The notes beneath the pieces are model-generated. The model was not told the origin of the DNA. It did no database searches and saw only the letters and a program-made list of their open reading frames with translations. A program made the position numbers and the translations under genes. A stretch of 10,831 nucleotides of DNA, from contig JAHEZC010000034.1 of the NCBI GenBank assembly GCA_023251275.1, positions 1 to 10,831 on the forward strand, read 5' to 3'. This stretch comes from Parafilimonas sp. (GTDB taxonomy: Bacteria > Bacteroidota > Bacteroidia > Chitinophagales > Chitinophagaceae). This document shows, in pieces, positions 8,265-10,831 of this stretch. Each line of letters begins with the position of its first letter. Position 1 is the first letter of the stretch.

Positions 8265-8374
8265 CCGGCTTTTGTTTGTTGGTTACAGGAGTTTTCATAT
8301 TGTACCCCCTGCAGTTATTTTAGGTTTAATCGCGGCAAATTAACGGGAATAATGAAAAGTGTTTGTTAAATCGC

Positions 8375-8382
8375 CAAAGATA
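8375..8382 (-). promoter_or_regulatory. Putative bamA promoter, Bacteroidota -7 element
   Basis: The minus strand reads TATCTTTG, an exact TAnnTTTG match, beginning 4 bp after the uppS stop codon and 110 bp before the bamA ATG. I do not see a TTG at the preferred distance upstream, where the sequence is the uppS 3' end. It would allow the bamA-ompH-ompH operon to be expressed separately from uppS. The remainder of the 122-bp gap shows no terminator. Confidence 0.4.
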
Positions 8383-8386
8383 AAAC

Positions 8387-9148
8387 TTAATGGGCTGCAT
8401 GCTCATGATGCAACTGCTCACTTATTTTCCCAAAACGTCTTTCGCGGCTTTGAAAATCAATAATGGCTTCATAAAGATGATCTTTTCTGAAATCGGGCCA
8501 GCGGGTATTGGTGAAATATAACTCGGCATAAGCCAATTGATATAAAAGAAAATTGCTTATTCTGTATTCACCACTGGTCCTTATCATCAGTTCCGGATCA
8601 GGGAAGGCGCTTGTGGTAAGATAGCCCTGAAGTGTATCCTGGGTAATTGATGATGGATCAATTTTGCCTGCCTGCACATCAAAAGCAATATTTTTTACAG
8701 CATTTACCAGTTCCCAACGACTGCTGTAGCTTAAAGCCATAACGAGATTGAGGCCGGTATTGAGATGGGTTTCATCCAGTGCTTCCTGTAATTCCATCAA
8801 TGCATATTCAGGTAACATTTGCATATCGCCGATAACGTGCAGCTTTATATTGTTTTTATTAAGCACAGGCACTTCTTTGCGGATGGTGTTTACTAATAAT
8901 TCCATTAAACCAAAAACTTCATACTCAGGCCTGTCCCAATTTTCAGTGCTGAATGCGTACAGGGTTAAATATTCAATTCCAAGTTCGGCACAACCTTCAA
9001 CAATGTTTCTTACACTTTCTACCCCATGAAAATGTCCATAAAGCCGATCGTATCCTTTTTCTTTAGCCCATCGGCCATTACCATCCATAATAATAGCTAC
9101 ATGCCGGGGAAGGAGGGATTTATCAATTTTTTCCAAAAGTTCCTGCAT
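8387..9148 (-). CDS. uppS: Isoprenyl transferase (undecaprenyl diphosphate synthase)
   Basis: It condenses isopentenyl diphosphate units onto farnesyl diphosphate with cis geometry to make undecaprenyl diphosphate, the lipid carrier for peptidoglycan and surface polysaccharides. It acts at the cytosolic face of the membrane. The 253-residue length is typical. HVAIIMDGNGRWAKEKG at 16-32 holds the catalytic Asp22. AFSTENW is at 65-71, ALSYSSRWE at 138-146 replaces the enterobacterial NYGGRWD variant, and PDPELMIRTSGEYRISNFLL at 183-202 with YAELYF at 207-212 and WPDF at 217-220 complete the family signatures. The ATG at 9148 lies about 24 bp after a perfect -7 promoter element, which supports this start. 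A His-rich C-terminus (HHEHAAH) is probably incidental. Neighbours are the porG-like gene upstream and bamA downstream, a recurring Bacteroidota order. The call is secure. Confidence 0.97.
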   Translation of the reverse strand: MQELLEKIDKSLLPRHVAIIMDGNGRWAKEKGYDRLYGHFHGVESVRNIVEGCAELGIEYLTLYAFSTENWDRPEYEVFGLMELLVNTIRKEVPVLNKNNIKLHVIGDMQMLPEYALMELQEALDETHLNTGLNLVMALSYSSRWELVNAVKNIAFDVQAGKIDPSSITQDTLQGYLTTSAFPDPELMIRTSGEYRISNFLLYQLAYAELYFTNTRWPDFRKDHLYEAIIDFQSRERRFGKISEQLHHEHAAH

Positions 9149-9171
9149 GGCTTTACTGCTTTGAAGGGGTG

Positions 9172-9201
9172 CAAAGTTAGTGAAGGTTTGTCAGCAGTGA
9201 A
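9172..9201 (-). promoter_or_regulatory. Putative uppS promoter (-33/-7, Bacteroidota type)
   Basis: The -7 element TAACTTTG (9172-9179, minus strand) matches TAnnTTTG exactly and continues as TAACTTTGCACC. With a 19-bp spacer, the -33 position reads TTC (9199-9201) against consensus TTG. Initiation would fall about 15-20 bp before the uppS ATG, giving a very short leader. Confidence 0.6.
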
Positions 9202-9311
9202 AGAAAGTTTTTATAAATGCAAACCGGATAAAAATCAGTTGCAATATGTGAAACAGGGCATTAACAGGAAAAATATCTTTTTGATGATTGTCCGTTATTT
9301 GGTAAAAAAGA

Positions 9312-9347
9312 ACACGGATAACACGGATTAGACGGATAAGCAGGATA
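9312..9347. repeat. 9-bp degenerate tandem repeat, four copies
   Basis: The units on the plus strand are ACACGGATA, ACACGGATT, AGACGGATA and AGCAGGATA. The core GGAT is invariant and the units decay from left to right. The array lies in the gap between the porG-like gene and uppS. I recall similar ACACGGAT strings between genes in other Bacteroidota, but that is memory, not a search result. Function unknown. Confidence 0.75.
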
Positions 9348-9444
9348 AATTCTATGAATATCCCTGCGTGGGCACAGTGTTAATCAGAATAATATCTCAT
9401 GCTCAAAAAAGATAATTCCAAAAGGCGGATAGGCATATCTTTTC

Positions 9445-10308
9445 TTACTTGGTCGTAGGACAACGATATGAAGAAATATTAAGAGAGACGCCGAAGTGCA
9501 GCAGGACGTAAGCATCTTTTTGCTGACTGTTGCCGCGCTGACGGTCTTTTATACCGATAGGCGTTCCTGTTTCGTAACTCCTGTCCTGGAGCAGATAAGC
9601 AACAGAGGGCTGTCCGTTTGGCAAAGAGGGAAAGGCTTCGGGGCCCGCGTAGGTGGTGCTTACATCATCTAAATAATCAGTATTGGTAAAACGGTATCCG
9701 ATTTCGCCAAAAATATTGAACCTGTCATTTAAACTATATTTAAAGCCAACAGTGAGCGGAAAACATACAGCCATAGTATTATATTGGGTTCTGTCAGGAT
9801 ATAAGGTGCTGCCTTGACCTTCTGTACCTAATGGACGAAGAAAATATTTTTCATCGGCAAGATATGCGTAAGGATCAAAAGAAAAAACCCCTACTCCGAG
9901 AGCAACATAAGGAGTATAATTATAACCTTCAACTCCTGGAATAAACCGGAAAAAATTAAAATACCCGCTGGCAGAAAGTTCCCATACATTACTATTAAAA
10001 CTCAGGTTCCGACGCTTTTGCGTTTCATTTTTACTGTAAATGTCTGAATAGCCAAGGAAAGCATAATCCGCAGAAACTCTTATTCCTATGTAATTATTAA
10101 ATTGCTTAAGAAAATAAATACCTCCTGAGAACTTGGGGCGATTAATCGCCGCCCTTGTATTTAAATCTCCGAAATAATGGCCAAGCCCAATGGCTGCTCC
10201 AAATTCTCCTTCCTGGTGATAACTTTCATATAACTGCGATTGCTGTGATTTTACAACAGTTGAAATAAACACAATTAAAAGTAACAGTAATAATTTCTTT
10301 CCCCACAT
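9445..10308 (-). CDS. porG: PorG/DUF6089-like outer-membrane-associated protein, probable type IX secretion component
   Basis: This is an envelope beta-barrel-like protein of the DUF6089 family, whose Porphyromonas member PorG is associated with the type IX secretion system. With the ATG at 10308 it has 287 residues: MWGKKLLLLLLIVFISTVVK is a clear signal-peptide core with cleavage near residue 22. GEFGAAIGLGHYFGDLN at 34-50 is the typical first strand pair of the family. Alternating aromatic and polar residues indicate beta strands throughout, GEIGYRFTNTDYLDDVSTTY at 201-220 is highly characteristic, and the end reads NISSYRCPTTK. A longer reading from 10377 would add 23 residues before the signal peptide and overlap the likely promoter at 10360-10389, so I reject it. 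The position directly upstream of uppS and bamA matches the order I know for porG in other Bacteroidota. Family assignment is good; the secretion role is inferred. Confidence 0.82.
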   Translation of the reverse strand: MWGKKLLLLLLIVFISTVVKSQQSQLYESYHQEGEFGAAIGLGHYFGDLNTRAAINRPKFSGGIYFLKQFNNYIGIRVSADYAFLGYSDIYSKNETQKRRNLSFNSNVWELSASGYFNFFRFIPGVEGYNYTPYVALGVGVFSFDPYAYLADEKYFLRPLGTEGQGSTLYPDRTQYNTMAVCFPLTVGFKYSLNDRFNIFGEIGYRFTNTDYLDDVSTTYAGPEAFPSLPNGQPSVAYLLQDRSYETGTPIGIKDRQRGNSQQKDAYVLLHFGVSLNISSYRCPTTK

Positions 10309-10631
10309 AAGTTGGAAGTTAGTATATGATAATAACGATGAAAGGAATAATTTGTTATGCGAAATTAAAGGTTTCATTTATTTATTCAACTCAAAAAAAG
10401 TAACATGTCATTTCAAATTGATCAAAACAAAAATGCAGACTGCTAATAAATATATTGAAATATCCTTTGCTTTTTCAGCATTTTTAAATTTTCTGGGGAC
10501 ATGTAAATAAAAAAAATTTGAAGAAATAACTATTAAATCACATATTTGTGTTGCTTTGCAAAAAATAAGTGAAATCCAATTCTTTTATTAAGATTTTGCT
10601 ATCCTGTTTTTTAATTAATAAAAATTATTTT
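10309..10631. other. Divergent intergenic region, AT-rich
   Basis: This 323-bp region separates two divergent genes. It contains the likely porG promoter near its left end. For the plus-strand gene I see no exact TAnnTTTG element; TTGCTTTG near 10551 has one mismatch, but no properly spaced TTG lies upstream. There is no supportable ORF, RNA gene or strong hairpin. Confidence 0.6.
10360..10389 (-). promoter_or_regulatory. Putative promoter of the porG-like gene
   Basis: On the minus strand TTG (10387-10389) is followed after exactly 19 bp by TAATTTCG (10360-10367), one mismatch from TAnnTTTG. Spacing fits the Bacteroidota -33/-7 arrangement. The element lies about 52 bp before the ATG at 10308 and supports that start over an in-frame start at 10377. 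Confidence 0.5.
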
Positions 10632-10831
10632 ATGTTAAACTCTACATTCACCACAAAACGTTTGCTGTTAACGTCTTTTACTGTTTCCTTTTTACTTATT
10701 ATTTCCCAATCCCTTTTAGCCCAAAGGCCGTATAGTATAATTTATTCAGATAACATTAAAGGGGATTTTGAAATTATCGGTAACACTTTAATGAGTGAGT
10801 ATAGTATCAATGCCGGCGATACTGTTTACAG
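10632..10831 (+). CDS. Secreted protein of unknown function, N-terminal fragment (cut by window edge)
   Basis: This is the only supported plus-strand gene. It is open from the ATG at 10632 to the right edge (66 complete codons). The N-terminus MLNSTFTTKR is followed by a hydrophobic stretch (LLLTSFTVSFLLIISQSLLA, about 11-30) and then AQRP, a clear Sec signal peptide with likely cleavage near Ala30-Gln31. The mature part begins YSIIYSDNIKGDFEIIGNTL. It resembles the start of large repetitive cell-surface or secreted proteins of Bacteroidota, which are often exported by the type IX system, but that resemblance is from memory and the diagnostic C-terminus is not in the window. It diverges from the porG-like gene. 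I do not assign a function. Confidence 0.75.
   Translation, partial: MLNSTFTTKRLLLTSFTVSFLLIISQSLLAQRPYSIIYSDNIKGDFEIIGNTLMSEYSINAGDTVY

Larger units (their letters stand above)
9149..9444. other. Intergenic region between porG-like gene and uppS
   Basis: This 296-bp gap holds the uppS promoter (9172-9201) and a 9-bp tandem repeat (9312-9347). Apart from these I see no RNA gene, no ORF I would support and no clear intrinsic terminator for the porG-like gene. Confidence 0.6.

Noticed and set aside
9026..9331. Plus-strand 101-codon open frame over the uppS start and the tandem repeat
   Set aside because: It overlaps the uppS N-terminus and promoter in antisense, includes the repeat, and has a low-complexity product without family features.
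9312..9347. Possible CRISPR-like array
   Set aside because: The units are only 9 bp and contiguous with no spacers; no cas genes are present.
10309..10377. N-terminal extension of the porG-like protein from an upstream ATG at 10377
   Set aside because: The added 23 residues precede an obvious signal peptide and overlap a well-spaced -33/-7 promoter candidate. The start at 10308 is more sensible.
10461..10469. TATCCTTTG as promoter for the plus-strand gene
   Set aside because: It has three instead of two bases between TA and TTTG, lacks a spaced TTG, and lies over 160 bp from the start codon.

Overview
The window looks like chromosomal DNA of a Bacteroidota bacterium, most likely of the Chitinophagaceae or a close relative. 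The evidence is the gene order porG-like / uppS / bamA / ompH / ompH / murI, the low-to-moderate GC content, the near absence of Shine-Dalgarno sequences, and upstream elements matching the Bacteroidota promoter -7 consensus TAnnTTTG. Family-level placement is inference.

All recognisable genes except the last are on the minus strand, so transcription runs from high to low coordinates. From the right end: a fragment of a plus-strand gene for a secreted protein (10632 to the edge) diverges from a PorG/DUF6089-like envelope protein (9445-10308) across a 323-bp AT-rich gap. Next come undecaprenyl diphosphate synthase (uppS, 8387-9148), the outer-membrane insertase BamA (5496-8264), two Skp/OmpH-type periplasmic chaperones (4929-5444 and 4275-4889), a clear intrinsic terminator (about 4211-4243), and glutamate racemase (murI, 3319-4173). 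This block serves envelope construction: lipid carrier for cell-wall precursors, outer-membrane protein assembly with its chaperones, D-glutamate for peptidoglycan, and probably a type IX secretion component.

The left third is the oxidative pentose phosphate pathway: 6-phosphogluconate dehydrogenase (gnd, 1594-3012) followed by glucose-6-phosphate dehydrogenase (zwf, 1358 to the left edge, C-terminus missing). Together they make NADPH and ribulose-5-phosphate.

Intergenic regions hold plausible promoters for porG, uppS, bamA and murI, two short degenerate tandem repeats (9-bp unit at 9312-9347; 8-bp unit at 1567-1598) and one AT-rich inverted repeat upstream of gnd. I found no RNA genes, insertion sequences, CRISPR arrays, prophage genes or defence systems. 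Most of the window is well-conserved housekeeping DNA, and I do not see an undescribed system. The least explained items are the plus-strand surface-protein fragment, the divergent second OmpH paralogue and the short tandem repeats.
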